Positions 16,666 through 26,405 of a stretch of 64,000 bases of DNA are shown here, piece after piece. Where the stretch lies: assembly GCA_041655765.1 (NCBI GenBank), contig JBBAEU010000001.1, forward strand, positions 1 to 64,000, in the 5' to 3' direction. The notes under the pieces were generated by a model. The model was given only the letters and a program-made list of their open reading frames with translations, searched no databases and was not told where the DNA came from. The number at the start of each line of letters is the position of its first letter. The first letter of the stretch is position 1. Position numbers and translations under genes: made by a program. Origin of the DNA: Brumimicrobium sp041655765. GTDB taxonomy: Bacteria > Bacteroidota > Bacteroidia > Flavobacteriales_D > Crocinitomicaceae.

Positions 16666-17436
16666 TTACAAATAAACCTCTATCCCTACGTGGAAGCCAA
16701 GTGAATAAGGATGTCGTCCGTGCGGAGCTTGCTTTACATAGTTATCAACCAGTTGGTATCTGCCTTCAACCATCGCATAGATTCCGTAGTGCTTGTTTAA
16801 TTTGATTTGTGTACCAATTGTTACCACTCCATCTAATAAAAATCGGTTAAATTTATCCATTTCCCGCCAAGAATCTGTAACTTCTTGTTTATTAATGTCT
16901 AATGTTGTTTCCTCTCTTTTCATGGAAAGAAAAGCTTTTGGAATAATCCCAATTCCTCCATAAAATGAGATGTCACCTCCAAAAGTATAAGCAATTCTTA
17001 TGGGAAAAGATAAGTTTCTGTATGTATTGATATACCTGAAAACTGTGTCTTTCTCTTCGAAGTCAAAAGTTTCTTTATTCGTATAATATCCAGCTCCAAA
17101 TTCTATTTTAAAGTTCTCACTTAATTTGGATCTTGCTCCTGCATGAATGCCAGTCGTCCATTTTCCCTCTTCCTTCTCTCTGATTCCTAATGGCTTTCCA
17201 AAAATACCTTCAGTCTGTTGTAAAACTCTAAAAGTATATGCAGGACTTACTCCCACAAAAAGTTCAACACCTGATTTTTCTCGTTGCTCTCTCGTTTTTT
17301 TCTTTTTTTCTTTCTTATGATTAATTTCTTCTTTATTTTTTGTTTTCTTATTAGAAGTCTCAGTTTCATTGGTGATAATCTGCGCATTTACTGAAAATAT
17401 AATCATTGATAATGAGAGAATAAGGTACTTTTTCAT
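16666..17436 (-). CDS. Outer membrane beta-barrel-like protein
   Basis: 256 residues with a signal peptide (cleavage near SVNAQ), then a Lys/Glu-rich linker (about residues 22-50), then alternating aromatic and glycine-rich strands such as VELFVGVSPAYTF, FKIEFGAGYYTN, IRIAYTFGGDISFYGGIGI and YSLGFHVGIEVYL. The pattern and the aromatic-hydrophobic C-terminus fit a small outer membrane barrel. No specific function is recognised. It is divergent from the AsmA-like gene. Confidence 0.75.
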   Translation of the reverse strand: MKKYLILSLSMIIFSVNAQIITNETETSNKKTKNKEEINHKKEKKKKTREQREKSGVELFVGVSPAYTFRVLQQTEGIFGKPLGIREKEEGKWTTGIHAGARSKLSENFKIEFGAGYYTNKETFDFEEKDTVFRYINTYRNLSFPIRIAYTFGGDISFYGGIGIIPKAFLSMKREETTLDINKQEVTDSWREMDKFNRFLLDGVVTIGTQIKLNKHYGIYAMVEGRYQLVDNYVKQAPHGRHPYSLGFHVGIEVYL

Positions 17437-17532
17437 AATATTTTTAAAATTTAAGAAAATTTATCTACTAATTTACATTATTTTAGCAATATATGTGCAA
17501 ATTTATTATTCCTTTAAAAAGATGTAATTATT

Positions 17533-20500
17533 ATGACGAAAAAAAAAGATAAAAAAAACAAATCTCTCTTTAAAAAAATACTTATTTATAGTGGAATTGG
17601 TTTTTTAGTGCTATTAATAGCAATGATTTTAACGCCAATCTTTTTCAAAGATAAATTGAAAGATATGGCAATTGAAACCGCAAATACAATGCTCAAAGCA
17701 GATGTTGCATTGGGAGATTTTGATTTGACTATAATCTCTACATTTCCAAAAATGAAATTATCTTTTGAAAACGTTTCTATAACTGGAAGAGATGAATTTG
17801 AAGACATTAAACTTGTCGATTTAAAGAAAATTGAAGCAAAATTAGATTTTTGGAGTGTTATAAATATGGAAAATATTTCCATTCGTTCTATTGAAATCAC
17901 CGAACCATCAATTCATGTGAAAATTTTAGAAGATGGAAATGCAAACTACGACATCGTTAAGTCAGAGGAAGAATTAGAGGAAGAAAATGTTGAGACAGAA
18001 ACAGCCTTCGAACTAAATCTGGATTATTTCGACATAATAAGTGGAGATGTGTTTTATGAAGATTTAGATACCATTTCTCCAATGTTTGCAGGTATTCAGG
18101 GATTAACGATGATTGGGAGTGGAAGACTGACCGGAGATAAAATTAAGTTTGAAACTGAAAACACAATTCAAGAACTTGCTTTTCAAATGGGAGAGGAGAT
18201 GGATTTATCTGGTCGTGATATTATTCTTCATGGAGATATTGACTTAACTGGTGAACTCAGTAGCTTCGATGTAAAAGCAGATTTGGGTGAATTTTTAATG
18301 AAAATGACTGATCAAGAAGCAGTTGTGCAAAATTTCACCATCGAAGGAAATGCTAAAATGAGCGATAAGGATTTGGTGGTTGAAACAAAAACAAATGCCG
18401 ACGAAATTAGTTACATGCTTGGAGCAATTCCTTATCTTACAAAGGTTAAAACTGATTTAGATTTAGACCTTGTGATGGACTTTCTGGATGATGGATATCG
18501 CTTCACATTGGCTGATAATAATTTACAATTAAACGCATTGAGTCTTTCGTTTGATGGATTTTATGAGTACTTGGAAAGCGGTAGCGATATGGATTTGAAA
18601 TTGATAACAAACCAAATCAGTTTTAAAAATCTTCTTTCCCTTGTACCTGCTTTTTATCATACTGGATATGAGAGTATGATTGCAGATGGAAGTATGAATG
18701 TTGACGGTTATGTGAAAGGTAAATTAAATGACAATTCATACCCAAGTTGGAACTTTAATGCAGGAATTAAAAATGCTTCAATCAAATATCCAGACTTACC
18801 TGAAAGCATTAACAATATTAATATTCAAGCAAATACAAAATTCCCAGGTGGTTCAAACCTTGATGACATGACAGTTGATATTGATAATTTAAATGCGCTT
18901 TTTGCAGGAAATAAAATTGATGGAAACTTTTATTTAAGTCAACCGATGTCAGACCCATCTATCCGTTCGCAATTGAATTTAGATATTGATTTGGCTACAA
19001 TTGAAAAGGTTTATCCTTTGGAAGAAAAATATTCTGGAAAATTGACCTCTAACATTGAATTAGAAGGGAAATTGTCAGCAATTGAAGAAGAAAGATACCA
19101 AGATTTCCATGCAAAAGGTCAACTGCGTTTGCAAAACTTTAATTATGATTCAGAAGATTTACCAGACCCAGTTTATATCGATGATTTAACATTTAATTTT
19201 TCCCCTAGAAGATTGCAAGTTGCTGAAATGAATGCAAAAATGGGAGAGAGCAACTTTGCAGTAAACGGAGAATTGTCAAATTATATGAATTATTTATTTA
19301 AAGAAAATGAAGACTTAGTAGGAAACTTAAATGTTTACACCAATTATCTAAATGTAGATGATTTTATGCCGGCGGGAACTTCAGAAGACGAGACAACTGA
19401 AACCGTGGAAGAATCTACTGAAACAGGAGATGAAGAGCCAATTTTAATTCCTAAACATATCAATTTTGTTATGAAAACAAACGCAGATAGAGTGGTTTAT
19501 GACGGAATGAACATTGACAATTTAAAGGGTGTTATTATAATTAAAGACCAAGAGGCTAATTTACAAAATCTTTCAGCAGACGCTTTGGGAGGAAGTGTAA
19601 CTTTGAATGGAAAATATAATACACAAAATAAAAATGAACCAAAAGCTGATTTCGGCTGGTCACTCAAGAATTTAAGAATTAAAGAACTGGCGGATAATTT
19701 TATAACCGTTGATAAAATCGCGCCAATTGCTAAGTTTTTAGATGGAAATATATCGTCTGATTTTAGTATGAATACAAGTCTAAAACCTAATTTTGAACCA
19801 GTTTTTAACACACTCAATGGAGAAGGAAATCTATTTTCAAGTAGTTTAGATATATTAGGATTTGAACCGCTTAATGAGTTGGCTTCTAAACTGAATATAA
19901 GCAAACTTAGTGAGCAAACGATTAAAAATGTACGCGCATCATTCTCTTTTGAAAATGGCAAAGTAGAGGTTAAACCTTTCGATGTTAAATTAGGAAACAT
20001 CAATACTTTGGTAAGTGGAACAACATCCTTCGAACAAGAAATTGACTTTAAATTAGAGATGATGATTCCGAAAGAAGATATTCCTAATCAGGCACTCGAC
20101 TTAGCCGAAAAAGGTATTGCTCAAGTAAAGAAAATCCCTGGTTTTGATATAAAGCTAAATGATTTACCAAACGAAATTCCAGTTACGGCTTTTATTACCA
20201 ATACAATAAAAAATCCAAAGGTTACGATGAATTTACAAGAAAAGCTTATGGAATTGGGGGGAAATGTAAAAGAAGGTGTTAAGGATTTAGTCGATGCTAA
20301 AGTTGAAGAAGCAAAAGATTCAGTAAGAGAAGTCATCGAAGAAAAGAAAGAAGAGGTAAAAGAAGAGGTAAACAAAGAAATAGAAGCACAAAGGCAAAAA
20401 ATTATTAACGAAGCGCAAGTTCAAGCGGATAAAATTATTTCCGAAGCGAAAAAACTGGCGGATAAAACGAGGGAAGAAGCTAATAAAAACGGACAAAAAC

Positions 20501-20673
20501 TTATTGACGAAGCGGGAAGCAATTTCTTGAAAAAGAAAACTGCAGAAGCTGCCGCTGGTAAGATTCGAGATGAAGGAGAAAAAGCCGCGCAGAAAATTGA
20601 GAATGAAGCACAAACCCGCGCTGATAATCTAATGAAAAAGGCAAGGGAAAATGCAAGTAAAATTGGTATTTAA
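17533..20673 (+). CDS. AsmA-like inner membrane protein with long coiled-coil tail
   Basis: 1046 residues: a Lys-rich start, one membrane helix (about 15-38), then an AsmA N-terminal segment (ANTMLKADVALGDFDLTIISTFPKMKL). A long beta-rich repeat body ends in the AsmA C-terminal-like block (about 770-880: LNGEGNLFSSSLDILGFEP, VRASFSFENGKVEVKPF). AsmA-type proteins are thought to move phospholipids to the outer membrane or affect its assembly. The last ~140 residues are highly charged Ala/Glu/Lys helices with a repeating EAxxxADK pattern. An ABC ATPase gene follows after 12 bases. Confidence 0.85.
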   Translation: MTKKKDKKNKSLFKKILIYSGIGFLVLLIAMILTPIFFKDKLKDMAIETANTMLKADVALGDFDLTIISTFPKMKLSFENVSITGRDEFEDIKLVDLKKIEAKLDFWSVINMENISIRSIEITEPSIHVKILEDGNANYDIVKSEEELEEENVETETAFELNLDYFDIISGDVFYEDLDTISPMFAGIQGLTMIGSGRLTGDKIKFETENTIQELAFQMGEEMDLSGRDIILHGDIDLTGELSSFDVKADLGEFLMKMTDQEAVVQNFTIEGNAKMSDKDLVVETKTNADEISYMLGAIPYLTKVKTDLDLDLVMDFLDDGYRFTLADNNLQLNALSLSFDGFYEYLESGSDMDLKLITNQISFKNLLSLVPAFYHTGYESMIADGSMNVDGYVKGKLNDNSYPSWNFNAGIKNASIKYPDLPESINNINIQANTKFPGGSNLDDMTVDIDNLNALFAGNKIDGNFYLSQPMSDPSIRSQLNLDIDLATIEKVYPLEEKYSGKLTSNIELEGKLSAIEEERYQDFHAKGQLRLQNFNYDSEDLPDPVYIDDLTFNFSPRRLQVAEMNAKMGESNFAVNGELSNYMNYLFKENEDLVGNLNVYTNYLNVDDFMPAGTSEDETTETVEESTETGDEEPILIPKHINFVMKTNADRVVYDGMNIDNLKGVIIIKDQEANLQNLSADALGGSVTLNGKYNTQNKNEPKADFGWSLKNLRIKELADNFITVDKIAPIAKFLDGNISSDFSMNTSLKPNFEPVFNTLNGEGNLFSSSLDILGFEPLNELASKLNISKLSEQTIKNVRASFSFENGKVEVKPFDVKLGNINTLVSGTTSFEQEIDFKLEMMIPKEDIPNQALDLAEKGIAQVKKIPGFDIKLNDLPNEIPVTAFITNTIKNPKVTMNLQEKLMELGGNVKEGVKDLVDAKVEEAKDSVREVIEEKKEEVKEEVNKEIEAQRQKIINEAQVQADKIISEAKKLADKTREEANKNGQKLIDEAGSNFLKKKTAEAAAGKIRDEGEKAAQKIENEAQTRADNLMKKARENASKIGI

Positions 20674-20685
20674 AAGAAAACGAGA

Positions 20686-21423
20686 ATGATTAAAGTACAA
20701 AACTTAAAAAAAGTTTATGGTGATCGATGTGTATTAAACATTGAAAATTTAGAAATACCAAAAGGTCAATGTTTTGGATTGGTTGGAAATAATGGAGCAG
20801 GAAAAACAACATTTTTTAGTTTACTATTAGATTTAGTTCAAGCTTCTAAAGGTGGAATTATAAATAATGGTGTGGTTGTTCATAAAAGTGAAGATTGGAA
20901 ACCTTTTACAAGTGCTTTTTTAGATGAAAGTTTCTTGATTCATTACTTAACTCCAGAAGAGTATTTTTATTTTGTTGGAGATTTGAGGGGCGTATCTAAA
21001 ACTGAAGTTGATGAATTTTTGCCCCAATTTAGAGAACTGTTCAATGATGAAGTCTTAAATCAGAAAAAATACATTCGTGATTTATCTAAAGGAAATCAAA
21101 AGAAAGTAGGAGTAGTTGCAACTTTTATTGGAAACCCACAGGTAATTATTCTAGACGAACCTTTTGCTAATCTTGACCCAACAACACAATTTCGATTAAA
21201 GAAACTTTTTAAAGAAATTGCTGCCAAAAAAGAACAAACTTTATTGATTTCAAGTCATGACTTAATGCACACGACTGAAGTTTGTGATAGAATTGTTGTT
21301 CTTAACAAGGGAGAAGTTGTAAAAGACATTAAAACTACACCTGAAACATTGAAAGAGTTGGAGAAATTTTTTGCTGATGTTTCAGAAACATTTCAAGAAT
21401 CCGTTTATACGGAAGAAACGTAA
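20686..21423 (+). CDS. ABC transporter ATP-binding protein (no adjacent permease)
   Basis: A 245-residue ABC ATPase. Walker A is GNNGAGKTT, the signature is LSKGNQKKVG (a variant of LSGGQ typical of ABC-2 exporters), Walker B is VIILDEPFANLDP, and the switch His is in ISSHD. A permease partner is expected but none is adjacent: the upstream gene is AsmA-like and the downstream gene is a convergent TonB receptor. It may work with a permease elsewhere. Spacing of 12 bases suggests co-transcription with the AsmA-like gene. Confidence 0.9.
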   Translation: MIKVQNLKKVYGDRCVLNIENLEIPKGQCFGLVGNNGAGKTTFFSLLLDLVQASKGGIINNGVVVHKSEDWKPFTSAFLDESFLIHYLTPEEYFYFVGDLRGVSKTEVDEFLPQFRELFNDEVLNQKKYIRDLSKGNQKKVGVVATFIGNPQVIILDEPFANLDPTTQFRLKKLFKEIAAKKEQTLLISSHDLMHTTEVCDRIVVLNKGEVVKDIKTTPETLKELEKFFADVSETFQESVYTEET

Positions 21424-21441
21424 TTTTAGTGTAAACTTCAT

Positions 21442-23748
21442 TTATTTTAATGCAAAACGCAAACCTAAAAACATTCTAATTCCTTGATTCGACCCGTAAA
21501 TATAATCTGGATCAAATTTTAGACCATAAGGATTGTCAGGTGCTTCCAATACACTTCCACTTGAATCATATTGAACATGTTTATCAAAAGGATCGTGCGT
21601 TCTTGCAATGATAAAAGGATTTCCCTTGTTTGGTGTCCAATTTAATAAGTTTTTGACGCCTCCAAAAATTTTCAACCCATTTTTAAATGATTTTGTCAAT
21701 TGAATGTTTTGAACACTAAATGGTTTGGATTTACCCATTCTTGGATCTAATTTGCTAATTAATGGCAATAACATTGGTCCATATAAATTCCCTGTATATT
21801 CAATTTTAAATCCAATTTTGCTAAAATTATATGTTAGATTCCATGTCATACTATAAATTTCTTGAAATTCTTGTTGAATACGCACTCCATTTTCTATGCT
21901 CGAAACGTCAACGAGTGTCCCACCAATGTTGGCTGAAAAGTCTTTATATAGTACATCTATACTTAATGAAATACCTTTAGACTCTGCATAACCGTCAAGA
22001 TTATCATAGATAATTAAGCTAGGGTCTGTTTCGTAGTCGGGAATGATTTTATTGTTGAAATAGGTATAAAATACGGTAAAATCAAAATTAAGAAACAGAT
22101 CATTATTAAATTTAAACTTTCTCACATAATTCACGTTTCCATTCCAAGATGTTTCGGGTTTTAATTCAGATAAAAACACAACATCTCTAGCACCTGTTAA
22201 AGCAGCGTGATCTTCAGTAAAAACATTTGCTACACGATAACCCGAACCTGTACTCAATCGTAAAATATTCATTTTATTTTTTGATGACAACTTGTAGTTG
22301 ATTCGAGGGGTAAAAATAGACCCATGTATGGAGTTGTAGTCATAACGAATTCCTGTTAATAAAGTTTGTTGAGTACCCAATTTCCATTCGTGTTGAATAA
22401 AAATACCTGGTAGATAAGTATTAGACGGTTCATTAATGATTTCTTCGTTTATCACTTTTTCAGTTACGGTGGTGTTGTCATCATAATGTGTATAACGCAA
22501 CGAAGCCCCAACCAATAACTGATGTTTTTTTATCTGTTTGTCCCACACCAACTGACCAAACCCTGTATTTTGAACAGCGTCAAATATATCATCTCCGTAA
22601 CGAGCATTTTGTTCGTGTCCGTTTGCACTAAACATCAATAAAAGTTTCTCTCTGAAAGGTAATTGATAGGTTCCAAATATCTCCCAACGATTTGTATAAA
22701 TACTTTCTCCATAAACCTCATCACCTCCTCGGTGTTCAGAAGTCCAATTCATATCTCCTCCCCAACGATCTTCATAAACGTAGCGAGCTGCCAAAGAAAA
22801 AACACGTCCTTCATTTCTTGAAAAATCCCATTTATTAAATACTGAAATTCTGTCTTGTAGCGTTAAATCTGTAAATCCATCACCGTTCTTATCCATTGGA
22901 ATGCTATAATTAAAATAATTTACTCCCAATAAAGTAGAAACGTTTTTTCCAATATTAGCACGATATCCCAAATCAGTATTTATTTCTCCCCATGATGTCC
23001 CAAAAACGTCAATAGAAAACAATGGTGCTTGCCCTGGAGATTTCGTTATCACATTGATTAAACCTCCAACTGCTTCTGAGCCATAAAGCGTTGATGCTGG
23101 CCCTTTTACTATCTCAATACGTTCAACCAACGACTGTGGAATACCATTTAATCCATACACTGTTGATAATCCACTTACAATGGGCATCCCATCAATTAAT
23201 ATCATTGTATAAGGTCCTTCTAATCCATTGATATGAATATCTCCAGCGTTACAAACACTACAATTTACTTGCGGATGTACGCCATTTACATGTGCCAATG
23301 ACTCAAAAATTGAAGGAACAGGGTTTGAAGTAAAAAACTCTTTAGAATAAACTTCAATGGGAACAGGGCTTTCTGACTTTCTAACGCTTCTCATTGTTCC
23401 AGAAACAACAATTTCATCAAACTCTGTGGTTCGAGATTTTAAGGTGAAAACTACGTGAGTTGTATCTTTGTTGTTTAATTTTACTTGTATGGTGTCATTG
23501 ATGAAATCAGAAGAACGAGTAACAATGCTATAAGTCCCTGAAGATAATCCAGAAATTGTAAATTCTCCAAAATTATTGGTTGTAGCTCCTTTGTTCATTC
23601 CAATTATAAAAACATTAACCCAAGATAATCCCTCAAGTTCTTCATTTTGAATTATCCCGCTTATGGTGTTTTGAGTAAAAACGCTCTTAGAAGGAAGAAT
23701 AAACAATAATATGAGTAATAAAAGATAAAAGGAATTTGTTTTTTTCAT
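21442..23748 (-). CDS. TonB-dependent outer membrane receptor
   Basis: 768 residues. A signal peptide (to about FTQ) is followed by a carboxypeptidase-regulatory-like domain (about 27-105), a plug domain (about 112-235: VSGTMRSVRKSESPVPIEV, GLEGPYTMILIDGMPIV, RIEIVKGPASTLYGSEAVGGLINVITK), and a 22-strand-type barrel ending FLGLRFALK. Cys163 and Cys166 form a CSVC pair in the plug, plausibly a disulfide. The plug resembles those of iron or metal-complex receptors. A palindrome over the promoter supports metal-dependent repression. The substrate is not established. Confidence 0.93.
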   Translation of the reverse strand: MKKTNSFYLLLLILLFILPSKSVFTQNTISGIIQNEELEGLSWVNVFIIGMNKGATTNNFGEFTISGLSSGTYSIVTRSSDFINDTIQVKLNNKDTTHVVFTLKSRTTEFDEIVVSGTMRSVRKSESPVPIEVYSKEFFTSNPVPSIFESLAHVNGVHPQVNCSVCNAGDIHINGLEGPYTMILIDGMPIVSGLSTVYGLNGIPQSLVERIEIVKGPASTLYGSEAVGGLINVITKSPGQAPLFSIDVFGTSWGEINTDLGYRANIGKNVSTLLGVNYFNYSIPMDKNGDGFTDLTLQDRISVFNKWDFSRNEGRVFSLAARYVYEDRWGGDMNWTSEHRGGDEVYGESIYTNRWEIFGTYQLPFREKLLLMFSANGHEQNARYGDDIFDAVQNTGFGQLVWDKQIKKHQLLVGASLRYTHYDDNTTVTEKVINEEIINEPSNTYLPGIFIQHEWKLGTQQTLLTGIRYDYNSIHGSIFTPRINYKLSSKNKMNILRLSTGSGYRVANVFTEDHAALTGARDVVFLSELKPETSWNGNVNYVRKFKFNNDLFLNFDFTVFYTYFNNKIIPDYETDPSLIIYDNLDGYAESKGISLSIDVLYKDFSANIGGTLVDVSSIENGVRIQQEFQEIYSMTWNLTYNFSKIGFKIEYTGNLYGPMLLPLISKLDPRMGKSKPFSVQNIQLTKSFKNGLKIFGGVKNLLNWTPNKGNPFIIARTHDPFDKHVQYDSSGSVLEAPDNPYGLKFDPDYIYGSNQGIRMFLGLRFALK

Positions 23749-23780
23749 TTTAATATCAATTATTGTTTAAAGTTTTTAGG

Positions 23781-23788
23781 CAAATATA
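23781..23788 (-). promoter_or_regulatory. -7 element of the TonB receptor promoter
   Basis: TATATTTG on the minus strand fits the Bacteroidetes -7 consensus, 33 bases before the receptor start codon. The palindrome at 23798-23813 occupies the stretch just upstream, where the -33 region would be. Confidence 0.55.
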
Positions 23789-23797
23789 AAAATATAT

Positions 23798-23813
23798 TTT
23801 AGATTAGTCTAAA
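23798..23813. promoter_or_regulatory. Palindromic operator, DtxR/MntR-box-like
   Basis: TTTAGATTAGTCTAAA has perfect 6-base arms (TTTAGA/TCTAAA) around a TTAG centre. The TTAG..TTAG.CTAA layout is like operators of DtxR-family metal repressors; this is a resemblance, not a proof. It lies 9 bases upstream of the receptor -7 element, so a bound repressor would block polymerase. It is also 97 bases upstream of darA on the other strand. Confidence 0.5.
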
Positions 23814-23909
23814 TATTTTTGGTAAATGTAAAGAATACTTGAAATTATTCAAATAAAAACTGTTGTTTTATGATAAATTACTAATTTTACTCACTCAAAA
23901 TTTATTGAA

Positions 23910-24812
23910 TTGAAGAACATACTTGTAATATATTATTCCCAAACGGGACAATTAAAGGATATCTCTAGTAATTTGCTTCAACCTTTTGAAAATAAGGAAG
24001 ATTACTTAGTTGATTATTATAATATAAAGCCAATAAATGATTTTACATTTCCTTGGAATCCGGATAAGTTTTATGATACTTTTCCTGAATCTTTTCAGCA
24101 AATACCCATTGAGATAGAAAAACCACCGACTGAAATTTTAGAGAAGCAATATGACCTTGTTATTTTTGCCTATCAAATCTGGTTTTTGACTCCTTCGATT
24201 CCCGTGAATTCCTTTTTAAAATCAGCGTATGCAACAAAGCTATTAGGAAATAGAAAAGTAATCACAGTGATTGGTTGTCGAAATATGTGGGCAAAGGCTC
24301 AACAAAAAACCAAATTACTTGTTGAAAAAGCAGGAGGACAACTGGTAGGAAATATTGCATTTGTTGATAGAAGTCCGAATTTAATTAGTGTTATTACCAT
24401 TGTACATTGGGTAATAGGCGGAAAAAAAGACCGAAAATGGGGGGTTTTTCCAAAACCTGGTGTTTCAGATGAAGATATTCAAGGCGCATCTAAGTTTGGA
24501 GACCTAATTTTAAATTCAATTGAAAATGATAAGTTTGATAATTTACAATCAAGTATTCAAAAAGCAGGTGGAGTTGATATTCGCCCGTTTATTATTTTTA
24601 TGGATGAGAAGGCAAACCGTATGTTTTCAATTTGGTCAAAGTTAATTTTGAAGAGCTCAAAAAATAGAAAATTTAAAATTAAATTGTTTAAATATTATCT
24701 TTTGATTGCTTTATTTGTAATTTCGCCAATTGTATTTTTGATTTTTTGTTTAAGCTATCCTTTAAGGTTAACTCAAATTAAAAAGAAAAGAGAACTCTAT
24801 TGTGGAGTTTAG
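23910..24812 (+). CDS. darA: Dialkylresorcinol condensing enzyme DarA
   Basis: The 300-residue product starts at a TTG (MKNILVIYYSQTGQL), with no nearby ATG. The N-terminus is a flavodoxin-like fold (YYSQTGQL, VIFAYQIWFLTPSIPVNSFL, KVITVIGCRNMW); the C-terminus has a hydrophobic helix (about 265-287). Known of the family: DarA with DarB condenses two fatty-acid-derived units into a cyclohexanedione that is aromatised to a dialkylresorcinol, the alcohol half of flexirubins. It is the first gene of the pigment cluster, 20 bases before darB. Confidence 0.85.
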   Translation: MKNILVIYYSQTGQLKDISSNLLQPFENKEDYLVDYYNIKPINDFTFPWNPDKFYDTFPESFQQIPIEIEKPPTEILEKQYDLVIFAYQIWFLTPSIPVNSFLKSAYATKLLGNRKVITVIGCRNMWAKAQQKTKLLVEKAGGQLVGNIAFVDRSPNLISVITIVHWVIGGKKDRKWGVFPKPGVSDEDIQGASKFGDLILNSIENDKFDNLQSSIQKAGGVDIRPFIIFMDEKANRMFSIWSKLILKSSKNRKFKIKLFKYYLLIALFVISPIVFLIFCLSYPLRLTQIKKKRELYCGV

Positions 24813-24832
24813 TAGATGTTATAGAGAGAAGA

Positions 24833-25972
24833 ATGAAAGAAGTTTACATTACAAGAACAGCAAAGTTTTTGCCTAACAACCCTGTAGATAATACGGAGAT
24901 GGGAGACTTTATTGGTTTACTAAATAATTCTCAGAGAGTTAAAAATATTGTATTGCGCAGTAACGGAATATTGAAAAGACATTATGCTTTCGACAAAGAT
25001 GGAAACCGTACGCATACAAATGCCCAACTTACCTATGAAGCAATTAAAAACCTGTTGGACAATAGCTTCAAAATGGAAGATATTCAACTTTTATCTGTTG
25101 GAACAACTTCTCCTGATCAAGTTGTGCCATCTCATGCTGTAATGGTACATGGTTTAATGAAAGGAAGCAATCACATTGAAGTTAATGCAGCCGCTGGCAA
25201 CTGCACTGCAGGAATGAATGCCATTAAATATGGATTTATGGCAATTAAAGCTGGTTTAGTTGAAAATGCAGTTGTTGCTGGTTCTGAAGGAATAGCAAAG
25301 TGGTTGGCTCAAGATAAATTTGAATACGAACTCGATACAGCAAGTAAAATTGAAGAAAGGCCTGTTTTGGCTTTTGAAAAGGAGTTTTTACGTTGGATGC
25401 TTTCCGATGGTGCAGGTGCGTTTTTATTAGAGGACAAACCCAATCCAAATAGCAGAGTAAACTTTAAAATTGAGTGGATTGATGGACAATCATTCGCTGA
25501 TAGTATAGAGACCTGTATGTATGCTGGTGCTGAAAAAGGAGATGACGGAGAGCTAATCCCTTGGTCAAATTATCAATCATCTGAATGGGCAGAAAAGTCG
25601 ATTTTTGCCATTAAACAAGATATTAAATTATTGGATAAGCACATTGTAGATAAAGGAGCAAAAAGTTTGAAAGCTGTCTTGGAAAGAAATAACTGTTCAG
25701 CAGAAAGTTTAGATTATTTCTTGCCGCATATATCTTCATTCTATTTTAAAGATAAAGTAATGGACGGAATCAGAGCAGAAGGAGTAAATATTCCAAATGA
25801 CAAAATGTTTACAAACCTTGAGAGTGTTGGAAATATTGGTGCTGGTTCAATCTACCTTATTCTTGATGAAATTGCTAAAACGCATGACTTAAAAAGTGGA
25901 CAAAAACTATTGCTTTCTGTGCCTGAAAGTGGTAGATTTAATTACATGTATGCATTGTTAACAGTTGTATAG
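24833..25972 (+). CDS. darB: Beta-ketoacyl synthase III-like enzyme DarB
   Basis: 379 residues from the ATG at 24833 (MKEVYITRTAKFLPNNPV). The frame is open to a TTG 11 codons earlier, but that would overlap darA. It is a KAS III fold with the full Cys124-His299-Asn334 triad (NCTAGM, FLPHISSFY, ESVGNIGAGS). Known role: with DarA it joins acyl units in dialkylresorcinol synthesis. It is 5 bases before the first dehydratase gene, so part of the same transcript. Confidence 0.9.
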   Translation: MKEVYITRTAKFLPNNPVDNTEMGDFIGLLNNSQRVKNIVLRSNGILKRHYAFDKDGNRTHTNAQLTYEAIKNLLDNSFKMEDIQLLSVGTTSPDQVVPSHAVMVHGLMKGSNHIEVNAAAGNCTAGMNAIKYGFMAIKAGLVENAVVAGSEGIAKWLAQDKFEYELDTASKIEERPVLAFEKEFLRWMLSDGAGAFLLEDKPNPNSRVNFKIEWIDGQSFADSIETCMYAGAEKGDDGELIPWSNYQSSEWAEKSIFAIKQDIKLLDKHIVDKGAKSLKAVLERNNCSAESLDYFLPHISSFYFKDKVMDGIRAEGVNIPNDKMFTNLESVGNIGAGSIYLILDEIAKTHDLKSGQKLLLSVPESGRFNYMYALLTVV

Positions 25973-25977
25973 ATCGT

Positions 25978-26403
25978 ATGAAATCATTGATTCCTTCTGA
26001 TAAAATTAATGAATTATTACCGCAAAAACACCCTTTTGTGATGATAAAAGAAATGCTTGATTATCAAGAAAATGAAATAACAACAAGAACAGAAATTGAT
26101 GCAGAAAATCTTTTCATAGAAAAAGGAAAGTTTAATGAGTCTGGTTTGATTGAAAATTTTGCTCAATCCATTGCATTACATACAAGTTACGGTTACTTCT
26201 TAAGAAATGAAGTGGCACCAGTCGGATATATTGGCTCTGTGAGTAATGCTATCATCAACCGACTTCCAAAAGTTGGTGAGGTTATTATCACTAAAATTGA
26301 AATTATCACAGAGTTTTCTGGAATTACTTTGGTTCAAGGAGAAACTCGTTGCAATGGAGAAATGATTCTATCCGCTAAAATGAAAACTTTTATTGCAAAT
26401 TAA
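25978..26403 (+). CDS. Hotdog-fold 3-hydroxyacyl-ACP dehydratase-like protein
   Basis: 141 residues with the hotdog pattern LLPQKHPFVMIKEML, then LIENFAQSIALHTSYG and a beta-rich end. This resembles the small ApeI/ApeP-type dehydratases of aryl polyene clusters that remove water from the ACP-bound beta-hydroxy chain. The His of the QKHPF segment is conserved. It is tightly packed between darB (5 bases) and a second dehydratase-like gene (2 bases). The substrate is inferred from context. Confidence 0.8.
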   Translation: MKSLIPSDKINELLPQKHPFVMIKEMLDYQENEITTRTEIDAENLFIEKGKFNESGLIENFAQSIALHTSYGYFLRNEVAPVGYIGSVSNAIINRLPKVGEVIITKIEIITEFSGITLVQGETRCNGEMILSAKMKTFIAN

Positions 26404-26405
26404 TT

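Noticed and set aside
19497..20003. 168-codon minus-strand frame in the AsmA-like gene
   Set aside because: Antisense shadow; low-complexity Ser/Leu composition caused by the opposite strand.
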